Source: Ferrovibrio sp.
GTDB taxonomy: Bacteria > Pseudomonadota > Alphaproteobacteria > Ferrovibrionales > Ferrovibrionaceae
Length of the DNA stretch: 64,000 bases
NCBI RefSeq assembly: GCF_025869515.1
Contig: NZ_JAOZVR010000122.1
Span: forward strand, 1-64,000
Direction: 5' to 3'
A program made the position numbers and the translations under genes. The notes under the pieces are model-generated. The model searched no databases and had not been told where the DNA came from. It was given only the letters and a program-made list of their open reading frames with translations. Below are positions 30,742 through 39,409 of the stretch, piece after piece; position 1 is the first letter of the stretch, and every line of letters begins with the position of its first letter.

Positions 30742-32772
30742 TCAGGCGGTGCGGTTCACGACCGCTGTCCGCACCCGCTGGGTCACCGCCAGCGCCGCGG
30801 TCAGGGCCATGCCGACCAGTTTCATGATGGCGATATGCTCGCTGCCCAGCGTGGTCGACACCGCATCGAGCAGGGATGGGAACAGCAGCAGCGTGCCGGC
30901 GACGATCAGGCCGATCCGCACGACCATGCCGGTGCGGCCGAACAGCCAGCCTTGCGTGGCGCCGGCATAGGCCCAGATGCCGGCGGCAGTGGTCACCGCG
31001 ACCCAGGCGATATTCGTCCAGTCGCCACCCTTCGGTACGGTCAGCAGCAGGCCGACGCCGTTGGGATCGAGCACGAAGACGAAGGGCACCAGGAAGGCCG
31101 GCATGGTGTATTTCCATGACTGCAGCGTGGTGCGGTAGGGATCGGCGCCGGTGATGGCGGCGGCGGCAAACGGCGACAGCGCGGTCGGCGGCGAGACTTC
31201 CGACAGCACGGCGTAATAGAAGATGAACATATGCGCGGCATAGTCCGGCACGCCCAGCTTGATCAGGGCGGGTGCGGCGATCACCGCGCAGATGATGTAA
31301 GATGCCGTCACCGGCACGGCGAGGCCGACGATCCACACGATCAGCGCGGTATAGACGGCGGTCAGCACCAGGCTGCCGCCGGCATAGGCGATGGCGATGG
31401 CGCTGAACTTGAGCCCCAGCCCGGTCAGCGTGACGACGCCGACGATAATGCCGGCCGAAGCGCAGGTGGCGGCGGTGCCCAGCACGCCGATCGAACCGGC
31501 GGCCAGCGCGTTGACCAGTTTTTTCGGCGTCAGCGCGGTGTCGCGGCGGAAATAGCTGACCGCGATGGCGGCGACGGTGGCCCAGAACACCGACAGCACC
31601 GGCGAGAAGCCCATCAACATCAGGATGACGATCGAGAACAGCGAACTGAAATGATAGCCGTAGTGCTTGGTCAGATCCCACAGGCTGTCGCGCGGACCAG
31701 TATCGACATTCGAGATCTTGTATTTACCCGCGTCGAACTCGACCATCGCCAGCAGGCAGAAGTAGTAGAGCACGGTGGGAATCGCCGCCATGCGGATGAC
31801 GTCGAGATAGGAAATCTTGAGGAATTCGGCGATCAGGAAGGCCGCGGCGCCCAGCACCGGCGGCGAGATGATGGCACCGAGACCGCCAGCCGCCAGCAGG
31901 CCGCCGGCAGCGGAGGCGATGTAGCCGGATTTCTTCAGCATCGGCCAGGCGACCGAGCCGATGGTCACCGTGGTGGCGACGCCGGAGCCCGAGGGCCCGC
32001 CGAGCAGGAAGGACGACAGCACGATGGCGCGGCCGGCGCTGGTGCTCTTGCCGCCGAGCGCCGAGAAGGAAAAGTCGATGAAGAATTTTCCGGCGCCGGA
32101 AAACTGCAGGATGGCGCCGAAGATGGTGAACAGGATGATCAGGCTGGAGGACACGTCGACGGCCGAGCCGAAGATGCCTTCCAGCGTCATGTAGAGATGG
32201 CCGATCAGGCGTTCGGCATCGTAGCCGCGATGGGTCCACGGCGCCGGCAGATAGGGCCCCAGCATCGCATAGGCGATGAAGATGAGGCCGACGACGGGCA
32301 TGATCGGGCCGGTGGTACGGCGCGTGGCTTCGAGGATCAGCACGACGAAGACGGTGCCGACCAGCACGTCGGTCTGGTTCGGCAGGCTGGCGCGGTCGGT
32401 CAGGTCGTCACCGCCCATGACCAGATAGGCCATGGTGGCGATGCCGATCAGCGCGGTGATCACATCCCACCAGCGGATACGGTCGCGGAAGCGCAGGGCC
32501 ACCGGGTAGAGCAGGAAGATCAGCAGCATGACGAAACCGACATGGATCGGCCGCAGCTGCTGCGTCGGCACGATGTCGTAGGCGGCATAGAGGTGGAACA
32601 GCGTCATGAACACTGCCAGTGCGGTGATCAGATGGCCGGACCAGCCGGACAGGCGATTGGCGGCGCCTTCTTCCTGCTCGATATATTCCTCGACCTTGCG
32701 CTGGGTTTCCTTGTCCAGCGCACCCGGCGCAATCATCGCCTCGGTGACGCCCTTGGTCGTTTCCTCGGTCAT
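30742..32772 (-). CDS. TAXI-type TRAP transporter fused permease
   Basis: 676 residues with about 17 transmembrane helices, combining the small (DctQ-like) and large (DctM-like) subunits as usual in TAXI systems. A cytosolic N-terminus (about 1-40) precedes VMLLIFLLYPVALRFRDRI; the large part contains LLGGPSGSGVATTVTIGS and GGLGAIISPPVLGAAAFLI, the conserved transport motifs. It imports organic acids with sodium. The partner binding protein gene is 132 bases upstream on the same strand, separated by a strong hairpin. Confidence 0.92.
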   Translation of the reverse strand: MTEETTKGVTEAMIAPGALDKETQRKVEEYIEQEEGAANRLSGWSGHLITALAVFMTLFHLYAAYDIVPTQQLRPIHVGFVMLLIFLLYPVALRFRDRIRWWDVITALIGIATMAYLVMGGDDLTDRASLPNQTDVLVGTVFVVLILEATRRTTGPIMPVVGLIFIAYAMLGPYLPAPWTHRGYDAERLIGHLYMTLEGIFGSAVDVSSSLIILFTIFGAILQFSGAGKFFIDFSFSALGGKSTSAGRAIVLSSFLLGGPSGSGVATTVTIGSVAWPMLKKSGYIASAAGGLLAAGGLGAIISPPVLGAAAFLIAEFLKISYLDVIRMAAIPTVLYYFCLLAMVEFDAGKYKISNVDTGPRDSLWDLTKHYGYHFSSLFSIVILMLMGFSPVLSVFWATVAAIAVSYFRRDTALTPKKLVNALAAGSIGVLGTAATCASAGIIVGVVTLTGLGLKFSAIAIAYAGGSLVLTAVYTALIVWIVGLAVPVTASYIICAVIAAPALIKLGVPDYAAHMFIFYYAVLSEVSPPTALSPFAAAAITGADPYRTTLQSWKYTMPAFLVPFVFVLDPNGVGLLLTVPKGGDWTNIAWVAVTTAAGIWAYAGATQGWLFGRTGMVVRIGLIVAGTLLLFPSLLDAVSTTLGSEHIAIMKLVGMALTAALAVTQRVRTAVVNRTA

Positions 32773-32835
32773 CCGTTACTCCCCTCGCGCCGCCTGTTGG
32801 CGCTGCGCCCCTGTTATGGAGTGTCTTTTAACAGC

Positions 32836-32869
32836 GAGCCCCGCCGCGGCCAATGCCGGGGCGGGGCTC
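32836..32869 (-). terminator. strong intercistronic hairpin between TAXI binding protein and permease
   Basis: GAGCCCCGCC and GGCGGGGCTC form a perfect 10-bp stem with a 14-base loop. On the minus strand it follows the binding-protein gene by 35 bases and is followed by GCTGTTAAAAG, without a long T run. It could be a partial terminator or an mRNA 3'-end stabiliser raising binding protein over permease. Confidence 0.55.
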
Positions 32870-32904
32870 TTCGTCTGGTAAAATCTATATAAACAGCGGC
32901 AGGA

Positions 32905-33903
32905 TCACTTCGGATCGATCTTGACGCCCTTTTCCGCCATATACTTGATCGCACCCGGATGGAACGGCACCGGCGTGTTGGCGCGCAGCTGGTTCTCCAG
33001 TTTCACGTTCTTCGCCTCGGCATGCACCGTGGCCCATTCATCGCGCTTCTCGAAGATGGTCTTGACGATGTTGTAGGCCACATCGTCAGGCATGGCGTCG
33101 GACACGACGAGGATGTTCCAGACGCTGGAGATTGCGTTCGGCGTGGCCTGGCCCGGATACATGCTGGCCGGAATGGTGCCCTTGGCATAGAGCGGGCCGT
33201 ATTTCGCATTCATCTTCTCGACCACGTCGGAATGGTCGACCAGCTTCAGTTTGACGCCGGGGGTGGCGCCGAGATCGGTGACCGCCGATGTGGGCAGACC
33301 GCCGACCCAGAAATAGGCGTCGATCTTGTTGTCCTTCACCGCATTGGTCGATTCGGCGGCGCCGAGACGCTCGCGGCGGAGATCCTTGTCCTTGTCGATG
33401 CCAGCGGCTTCCAGCACGCGGAAAGCCATCACCTCGGTCGCCGAACCCGGCGAACCGGTGGAGACGCGCTTGCCCTTCAGGTCGGCCATCGTCTTGATGC
33501 CGCTGGCCTCGGTGGTCACCACATGCATGATGTTGGGGTACAGCACCGCCAGCGTGCGCTGGTTGACCACGTTGCCCTTGAACTTGTCCTCGCCGCGCGA
33601 GGCATCCAGCGAGGCATCGGCCATGCTGAAGGCGATATCGGCGCGCTTGGCCCCGAGCAGCTTGAGATTGTCGACCGAGCCGCCGGTGACTTCGGCGGTC
33701 GCCTGCCAGCCCGGCACATGCTTGGTCAGCAGATTGGCGAGACCGCCGCCCAGCGGGTAATACACACCGCCGGTACCACCGGTCACGATCGAGAGATTCT
33801 TGGTTTGCGCCAGGGCACCGTCGGTTGCGCCAACAGCTGCGAATACCAGGCCGGCCAGAGCCACGCTAATGACTTGGGCCGCGCCAAACATAAGGCGTTT
33901 CAT
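32905..33903 (-). CDS. TAXI family TRAP transporter solute-binding protein
   Basis: 332 residues with a Sec signal ending near ALAQ. The mature start LSIVTGGTGGVYYPLGGGLA is the classic TAXI opening, and TGSPGSATEVMAFRVLEAAG and IDAYFWVGGLPTSAV are the ligand-contacting segments. It captures small carboxylates in the periplasm for the fused permease downstream. The ATG chosen has a GAGGAGG ribosome site nine bases upstream; the start 13 codons earlier is not supported. High expression relative to the permease is likely because of the hairpin between them. Confidence 0.92.
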   Translation of the reverse strand: MKRLMFGAAQVISVALAGLVFAAVGATDGALAQTKNLSIVTGGTGGVYYPLGGGLANLLTKHVPGWQATAEVTGGSVDNLKLLGAKRADIAFSMADASLDASRGEDKFKGNVVNQRTLAVLYPNIMHVVTTEASGIKTMADLKGKRVSTGSPGSATEVMAFRVLEAAGIDKDKDLRRERLGAAESTNAVKDNKIDAYFWVGGLPTSAVTDLGATPGVKLKLVDHSDVVEKMNAKYGPLYAKGTIPASMYPGQATPNAISSVWNILVVSDAMPDDVAYNIVKTIFEKRDEWATVHAEAKNVKLENQLRANTPVPFHPGAIKYMAEKGVKIDPK

Positions 33904-34108
33904 TCTTGTTTCCTCCTCGTTGTCCGCCGTTCCGGCGGCCATTCCCTGTGCGGAGCACAGACGATACGGACTGTGACCGCTAAATCAACCCTCTTTTGCC
34001 TTGCCGCAGCGCACAACACCGGGTGCAGCACCGCAGCCATTGTGTTTCCTGCGATCAAGGTCTAAGCCCGGAACCCGATTGCCTACGAAAAAAGCAAAGT
34101 CCCCCATC

Positions 34109-35029
34109 ATGTCGTCTGCCTCTGCCGTTACCGCCTCGCAGCGTGCCGCCCAGCGTCTGGCGCTGGCGGCCCTTGTGCTGGGAGCCCTGGCCATTGCCTT
34201 CTCGCCGATCTTTGTCCGTCTCTCGGAGGTGGGTCCGACGGCGACCGGTTTCTACCGCACCATACTGGCAGTGCCGCCGCTCTGGCTGGTCTGGCGCTTC
34301 CGGCCCGCCGATGCAGCGCCACGTGCCAGCGAGACGTCATGGGGGATTCCACCACTCGGTGTCCTGCTGATCCCGGGCCTGCTGTTTGCCGGCGATCTGT
34401 TCTTCTGGCACCTGTCGATCAAATACACCTCGGTGGCCAACGCCACCCTGCTGTCGAATTTCGCGCCGGTGATCGTCACACTCGGTGCCTGGCTGGTGTT
34501 GCGCGAAAAGATCACGTCTTCTTTCCTGGTGGCCTTGCTGGTCGCCTTCTGCGGCGCGCTGATGCTGGTCGGCGCCAGCTTCCGGCTTGGCGGCGATTAC
34601 GTCTTCGGCGACCTGCTCGCCTTCACCACCGCCATCTTTTACGGCGCCTATATGATCGCGGTGGCGAAACTGCGTGGCCGTCACGGCACCCAGGAGATCA
34701 TGTTGTGGTCCAGCCTGGTCAGCGGCCTGGCGCTGCTGCCCATGGTCTGGCTGATGGGCGAGAGCCTGTGGCCGGCGACACTGCAGGGCTGGGCGATCCT
34801 GTTCGGCCTGGCCTGGATCAGCCATGCGCTGGGGCAGGGCCTGATCGCCTATGCGCTCGGCCATCTGCCGGCGTCGTTCTCCTCGCTGGTGGTGCTGGTG
34901 CAGCCCGTGGCGGCAGCCTTTTTCGGCTGGCTCTGGCTCGGCGAGGGACTGCAGCCGCTGCAGATCGCCGGCGGCGCGGTGGTGCTGATCGGCATCCTGC
35001 TGGCGCGGCGTGCGCAACTCAAAGGCTGA
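34109..35029 (+). CDS. EamA/DMT family transporter
   Basis: 306 residues with ten helices in two EamA repeats. Early text SPIFVRLSEVGPTATGFYRT and SIKYTSVANATLLSNFAPV, and the second-repeat ending PASFSSLVVLVQPVAAAFFGWLWLGE-like stretch, are hallmarks of the family. Substrate unknown; members export amino acids, sugars or pigments. It is not closely similar to the EamA exporter at 24.5 kb. It is divergent from the TAXI binding-protein gene with a 205-base region between them, in which I see no clear operator. Confidence 0.88.
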   Translation: MSSASAVTASQRAAQRLALAALVLGALAIAFSPIFVRLSEVGPTATGFYRTILAVPPLWLVWRFRPADAAPRASETSWGIPPLGVLLIPGLLFAGDLFFWHLSIKYTSVANATLLSNFAPVIVTLGAWLVLREKITSSFLVALLVAFCGALMLVGASFRLGGDYVFGDLLAFTTAIFYGAYMIAVAKLRGRHGTQEIMLWSSLVSGLALLPMVWLMGESLWPATLQGWAILFGLAWISHALGQGLIAYALGHLPASFSSLVVLVQPVAAAFFGWLWLGEGLQPLQIAGGAVVLIGILLARRAQLKG

Positions 35030-35030
35030 C

Positions 35031-35057
35031 GGCCCGCCCCAGCTGAGCGGGCGGGCC
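35031..35057. terminator. hairpin between convergent EamA and ferritin-like genes
   Basis: GGCCCGCC and GGCGGGCC form an 8-bp GC-only stem with an 11-base loop directly after the EamA stop. There is no T-tract on either strand, so intrinsic termination is doubtful; it may protect mRNA 3' ends. Confidence 0.4.
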
Positions 35058-35068
35058 CCCAGTTCGCA

Positions 35069-35659
35069 TTACGCGCCGAAACTCAGCGCCTTGCCCGGCA
35101 GCGCCTGCTGCAGGGCAGCCTGCAGCGCGGTCCAGTGCATGGTCTCGTCGGCGGCAATCCGTCCGGCCACCCTGGCCAGTTGCGGATCGGTAAAAGACGG
35201 TATCACGCTCAGGTAGGTATCGCTGGCGCCCTTCTCCAGCCGTGCGGCCAGCATCAGCACGTCGGTGCCGGTCTTCAGCGACGCTGCATTGATCTTGCCG
35301 GCCACTTCGGCCTTCATCGGCATGCCGACCGGGGTGCCGCCCAGTTTGCGCACCGTGGCGTCCAGGGCTGCGGCATGTTCCTTATGATGGGTCTGGAACA
35401 GCACGGCGGCATCCAGCGCCGGCTTCTGCAGCAGGCCGCTTTCGGCACCGATCTGATAGGCGGTGATGGCCTGATATTCCAGGCCGAGCGCGGTGTTGAG
35501 GATTTTCACATCCTCGGCGGGCTTAGCCATGGTGCCGCGCGCCATGCTTTCGCAGCCCATCAGCAGGGCCACGGCAGTGGCAGACAGAGTGGCGGTGCCG
35601 GCGGTGCGCAGGAACTGGCGCCGGTCATTGGGTACGACGAGGTTGGTCGACGATGTCAT
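35069..35659 (-). CDS. Tat-exported ferritin-like domain protein
   Basis: 196 residues. A twin-arginine signal (NDRRQFLRTAGTATLS) is followed by hydrophobic residues and a lipobox-like LLMGC (Cys36), so it may be a Tat-exported lipoprotein. The four-helix ferritin-like domain carries the di-metal ligand pattern: Glu in LEYQAITAY, Glu/His in HHKEHAAAL, and ADETMHW near the end. Such Ferritin_2-type proteins are found in the periplasm of stress-tolerant bacteria; function unproven. It is monocistronic. Confidence 0.82.
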   Translation of the reverse strand: MTSSTNLVVPNDRRQFLRTAGTATLSATAVALLMGCESMARGTMAKPAEDVKILNTALGLEYQAITAYQIGAESGLLQKPALDAAVLFQTHHKEHAAALDATVRKLGGTPVGMPMKAEVAGKINAASLKTGTDVLMLAARLEKGASDTYLSVIPSFTDPQLARVAGRIAADETMHWTALQAALQQALPGKALSFGA

Positions 35660-35809
35660 GCTGATCTCTCCCGGTGGCCATCGCCGATGAATGCCGGCGA
35701 CGGTGCAGGAGATACGGATCAGATGACGCGCCGGATGGCGTCGCGTCGATCAGCTTGCCGTGATGTGCCTTGCGGGCGGAAACAGGAACGACTCACGTCG
35801 CCGTGAAGA

Positions 35810-37783
35810 TCACGCCGCGCGCTGCTTCGCGAATTCCACGAACCAGGCCAGACTGCCCGGATTGGCCATGGTGCCGGGATTGGAGACTTTATCTGCCGCC
35901 TGGCCGAGCAGGATCTTCTTGACCGGCACTTCCAGCTTCTTGCCCGACAGCGTCCGCGGCACCTCGGATACCTGAAAGATGTCGTTCGGCACGAAGCGCG
36001 CCGAGACGGCCTTGCGGATGGCCTGGTTGATGCGGTCCTTCAGCGCGGCATCCAGCGTCAGGCCCGGGCGCAGCACGACGAAGAGCGGCATGTAGCTGTC
36101 GCGGCCGAGATATTCGAGATCGACCACCAGGCTGTCGAGCATTTCGGGCAGTTCCTCCACCGCGCGGTAGATCTCGCTGGTGCCCAGCCGCAGGCCATAG
36201 CGGTTGATGGTGGCATCGGAGCGGCCGTAGATGATGGCGCCGCCGCGCGGCGTGATGCGGATCCAGTCGCCATGGCGCCAGATGCCGGGATACATGTCGA
36301 AATAGCTGTCGTGATAACGCTTGCCGTCAGGATCGTTCCACAGGAACAGCGGCATCGACGGGATCGGTGCGACGCAGACCAGTTCGCCGACCTCGTCTTG
36401 CAGCGGCCTGCCATTGTCGTCGAAGGCCTGGATGTCGGCGCCGAGGCAACGCACCTGCATTTCGCCGGCATAGACCGGTTTCAGCACGCAGCCGGCAACG
36501 AAGGCGCCGGCGAAGTCGGTGCCGCCCGAAATCGGCGTCAGCCAGATATCCTTGCCGAGCTGGTCGTAGATCCAGGCATAAGAGTCTTCCGACAGCGGCG
36601 AACCGGTGGAACCGACCGTGCGCAGGCCGGAGAGATCGGCCACCTTGCGCGGTTCGACGCCGGCCTTCTGGCAATTGGCGTAGAAGGCGGCGCCGGCGCC
36701 GAAGAAGGTGGCCTTCACCTCGCCGACGAACTGCCAGAGCCGGTTCCAGTCCGGCCAGCTCGGGCTGCCGTCGTAGATGGCGATGGTGGCGCCGACCAGC
36801 AGGCCCGACACCTGCGCATTCCACATGATCCAGCCAGTGCTGGAATACCAGTGGAAGATGTCGTCGGCCGCGATGTCGTTGTGCAGCGCCATCATCGCCA
36901 TGATGACGACGACGATACCGCCATGGCCATGCACGATCGGTTTCGGCAGGCCGGTGGTGCCCGAGGAATAGACCACCCAGAGCGGATGGTCGAAGGGCAC
37001 GGATTCGATCTGAAGGTCGACAGGCGCGGCGACGATCTCGGCCCAGCGCGCGAGGGCAACGCGGCCGGGCAGGGCATGGGTCGTCTCGCCCGGCATCAGC
37101 ACCAGGTTTTTCACGGTCGGCAGTTCAGCCACCAGCGCAGCCAGCACGTCACCCTTGTCGATGAACTTGCCGTTATAATGGCTGGACGGCACGGCGAAGA
37201 TCGCCACCGGCTCGATCTGGCGGAAGCGGTCGAGCACCGCATTCAGGCCCATATCCGGCGAACAGACCGACCAGACCGCGCCGATGCTGATCACGGCCAG
37301 GAAGGCGATGATGGTTTCCGGTGTGTTTGGCGCATAGGCCACCACGCGGTCGCCGCGTTTCACGCCGATACGGCGCAGATGCGCCGCCATGGCGCCGGCC
37401 TGGCCGCGCAGGTCGTGCCAGGACATTTCCTTCAGCGGCTGCGTTTCTGACGAATAGAGGATCGCCGGCTTCTGGTCCGTCTCATGACGGAAGACTTCCT
37501 CGGCGAAATTCAGTTCCGCGCCGGTGAACCATTCGGCGCCGGGCATGGTGCGCCTGCCCAGCACACGGCTGTAGGGCTTGTGGGCCCTGATCTGGAAATA
37601 ATCCCACAGCGAGGCCCAGAAAGCCTCGACATCCGTGACCGACCACTGCCACAGCGCATCGTAATCGGCAAAGACAAGGCCGCGCTCACGCGCCAGCCAG
37701 TCCATGTAGCGGCGCAGCTGGCTGCGCCGGATACGCTCGGCCGACGGGGTCCACAGCAGGGCGGGCGCGGCAGTCTCGGTCAT
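35810..37783 (-). CDS. acetoacetate-CoA ligase (acetoacetyl-CoA synthetase)
   Basis: 657 residues of the adenylate-forming family. Motifs are YSSGTTGLPKPIVHGHGG (A3 phosphate loop), STGSPLSEDSYAWIYDQ (A5 region), GRSDATINRYGLRLGTSEIY (A8 hinge) and a C-terminal PRTLSGKKLEVPVKKIL with the catalytic lysine. The GHGGI and PSSHYNGK text and length fit acetoacetyl-CoA synthetase rather than acetyl-CoA synthetase. It activates acetoacetate with ATP, leading to two acetyl-CoA. It is the last gene of a TRAP/lactonase operon, 18 bases after the cupin gene. Confidence 0.9.
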   Translation of the reverse strand: MTETAAPALLWTPSAERIRRSQLRRYMDWLARERGLVFADYDALWQWSVTDVEAFWASLWDYFQIRAHKPYSRVLGRRTMPGAEWFTGAELNFAEEVFRHETDQKPAILYSSETQPLKEMSWHDLRGQAGAMAAHLRRIGVKRGDRVVAYAPNTPETIIAFLAVISIGAVWSVCSPDMGLNAVLDRFRQIEPVAIFAVPSSHYNGKFIDKGDVLAALVAELPTVKNLVLMPGETTHALPGRVALARWAEIVAAPVDLQIESVPFDHPLWVVYSSGTTGLPKPIVHGHGGIVVVIMAMMALHNDIAADDIFHWYSSTGWIMWNAQVSGLLVGATIAIYDGSPSWPDWNRLWQFVGEVKATFFGAGAAFYANCQKAGVEPRKVADLSGLRTVGSTGSPLSEDSYAWIYDQLGKDIWLTPISGGTDFAGAFVAGCVLKPVYAGEMQVRCLGADIQAFDDNGRPLQDEVGELVCVAPIPSMPLFLWNDPDGKRYHDSYFDMYPGIWRHGDWIRITPRGGAIIYGRSDATINRYGLRLGTSEIYRAVEELPEMLDSLVVDLEYLGRDSYMPLFVVLRPGLTLDAALKDRINQAIRKAVSARFVPNDIFQVSEVPRTLSGKKLEVPVKKILLGQAADKVSNPGTMANPGSLAWFVEFAKQRAA

Positions 37784-37801
37784 GGTCTCTCCCGGAAGAA
37801 C

Positions 37802-38389
37802 TTAAGCCTTTTCGATCAGCTTACGCACATCGGGGGAAAATGCACCATCCAGCAGGATGAAGGCCATGCGGGCGGGACTGGTTTCCGAAGGATTTTCCCA
37901 GGCATGGTCGGTGCCGCGCTGCACCACCACGTCGCCGGTCTTCAGATGGGTGCGCGAACCGTCATCCAGCACCAGCACGATCTCGCCATGCACGACGATG
38001 CCATAATCGATCGATTCGGTACGATGCATCATCGGATGCGGCGAACCCGGCTTCCAGGTCGAGGCATGCGCCGAGCCGACCAGGGCGAAGGCAGCCTGTG
38101 CCATTTCCCTGGTCATCGCCGGCGCACCGGCGGCGACAGCCTGTTTCGGGCCGAAATCGACGAAGCGGATGATGCTGCCCTGTTCGGGCGGTTCGATCTG
38201 CAGGCCGCGGGCAGCGGTCGGGTCGGCGCCGTTATCTACCGTCGCCGGGCAGCCGGCCGTGTTCCAGACCTCGAAGAAAGCGATGCCAAGCTCCGGCTTC
38301 TCGATGGTCGGCGTCATCACCGTGTCGATGGCAACGACGGACTGGCCGGCGGCATTGTGGCCGGTGACGATACGGCGGGGGGCTTTCAT
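37802..38389 (-). CDS. cupin domain-containing protein
   Basis: 195 residues with a single conserved cupin barrel in the C-terminal half: HRTESIDYGIVVHGEIVLVL (motif 1, with the His and Glu metal ligands) and KTGDVVVQRGTDHAWEN (motif 2, with the late His). It could be a small dioxygenase, isomerase or sensor. Its ATG overlaps the stop of the SMP-30 gene (ATGA) and it precedes the acetoacetyl-CoA synthetase gene, so it should act in the same catabolic route. A start four codons upstream is possible but has no better ribosome site. Confidence 0.85.
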   Translation of the reverse strand: MKAPRRIVTGHNAAGQSVVAIDTVMTPTIEKPELGIAFFEVWNTAGCPATVDNGADPTAARGLQIEPPEQGSIIRFVDFGPKQAVAAGAPAMTREMAQAAFALVGSAHASTWKPGSPHPMMHRTESIDYGIVVHGEIVLVLDDGSRTHLKTGDVVVQRGTDHAWENPSETSPARMAFILLDGAFSPDVRKLIEKA

Positions 38390-39408
38390 CGTTCGCTCCA
38401 ATGGACCATGGGAAGGCCGGGGACCGGGCTGCGGAACCAGGGAATATTGGTGCCGAACAGCGTGCCGATATAGGCATTGCGCAGATCGGGTCCGCCGAAA
38501 GTGACACTGGCGATCCAGGGCGCGACCGCGCTGCGGGTCGCCATCATCTGCTCCGGCGTCGGCCTGCCGGCCTGATAGCCGGCTTCCAGCGCAGCGATCT
38601 TGTCGGGCTTGCCGTCGTCGAACAGGGTGAGCAGCTCGCCGTCCGGTGTCAGCGCGATCAGCTTTTCGGCCATCACCAGGGTGACCCAGAGATTGCCGTA
38701 AGAATCGAAGGCACAGCCATCGGGGAAGCCGGCCGGGCCGAAATCGCTGGGGCCGAAAATCTCGCGGCCGGACAGGCTGCCGTCATCTCCGACGCGGAAG
38801 CGGGTGATGCGGCGGCCGCAAGTCTCCACCGCATAGAGATACTCTTCCTTCGCATCAAGCCGCACCTCGTTGGTGAAATGCAGGCCATCGGCGACGATCC
38901 GCAGGCCGTTTTCATCGGCCAGCGCGATATAGCCGTCGGCCAGACCAGGCCGGATCGCCTCCATCCAGTTCTTGATGCGGGTCGAGACGGTGAGCCAGAT
39001 GCGGTTCCTGGAATCGCGCAGCACGAAATTCACCTTGCCGATCGGCTGACCGTCGATGCTGTCATACAGCACCCGGCTGTGGCCTTCGCGGTCCATGATC
39101 TCAAGCCGGTCGGTGCCGAAATTGGAAATCAGGATGTCGCCGTTGCCGGCGAAAGCGAGGCCGTTGGGCAGCGTGCCCTCGGTGAAGCGGCGCGCGAGAT
39201 CGGTGGTGCCGGCGAAATGGCTGTCGGCCTGCTGGGCGATCAGGCGCTGGCTGCCATCGGGCGCAATCCGCATGACACCGCCGCGCGCATCGGCCGACCA
39301 CAGTGTGCCGTCGGGTTCGGCCAGGATGCATTCCGGCCGCTGCAGGTCGGTGCCGACGAAGTTCAGGTCGTCGCGGGTGAGGCGGAATCCTTTGAGCGGA
39401 TTAGTCAT
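38386..39408 (-). CDS. SMP-30/gluconolactonase family protein (1 of 2)
   Basis: 340 residues; a six-bladed beta-propeller lactonase. Blade motifs include RPECILAEPDGTLWSADARG with the metal-ligand Glu near the N-terminus, LPNGLAFAGNGDILISNFGT, LHFTNEVRLDAKEEYLYAVE with the metal-binding Asn, and FPDGCAFDSYGNLWVTLV with the catalytic Asp. It hydrolyses a lactone of a sugar or organic acid. It starts one base after the dctM stop and overlaps the cupin start, so it is a core member of the TRAP operon. Confidence 0.88.
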   Translation of the reverse strand: MTNPLKGFRLTRDDLNFVGTDLQRPECILAEPDGTLWSADARGGVMRIAPDGSQRLIAQQADSHFAGTTDLARRFTEGTLPNGLAFAGNGDILISNFGTDRLEIMDREGHSRVLYDSIDGQPIGKVNFVLRDSRNRIWLTVSTRIKNWMEAIRPGLADGYIALADENGLRIVADGLHFTNEVRLDAKEEYLYAVETCGRRITRFRVGDDGSLSGREIFGPSDFGPAGFPDGCAFDSYGNLWVTLVMAEKLIALTPDGELLTLFDDGKPDKIAALEAGYQAGRPTPEQMMATRSAVAPWIASVTFGGPDLRNAYIGTLFGTNIPWFRSPVPGLPMVHWSER

Positions 39409-39409
39409 T

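Noticed and set aside
31231-32892. A 553-codon plus-strand open frame opposite the TAXI permease
   Set aside because: Gly/Asp/His-rich shadow text with no domain; the permease on the other strand has full family motifs.
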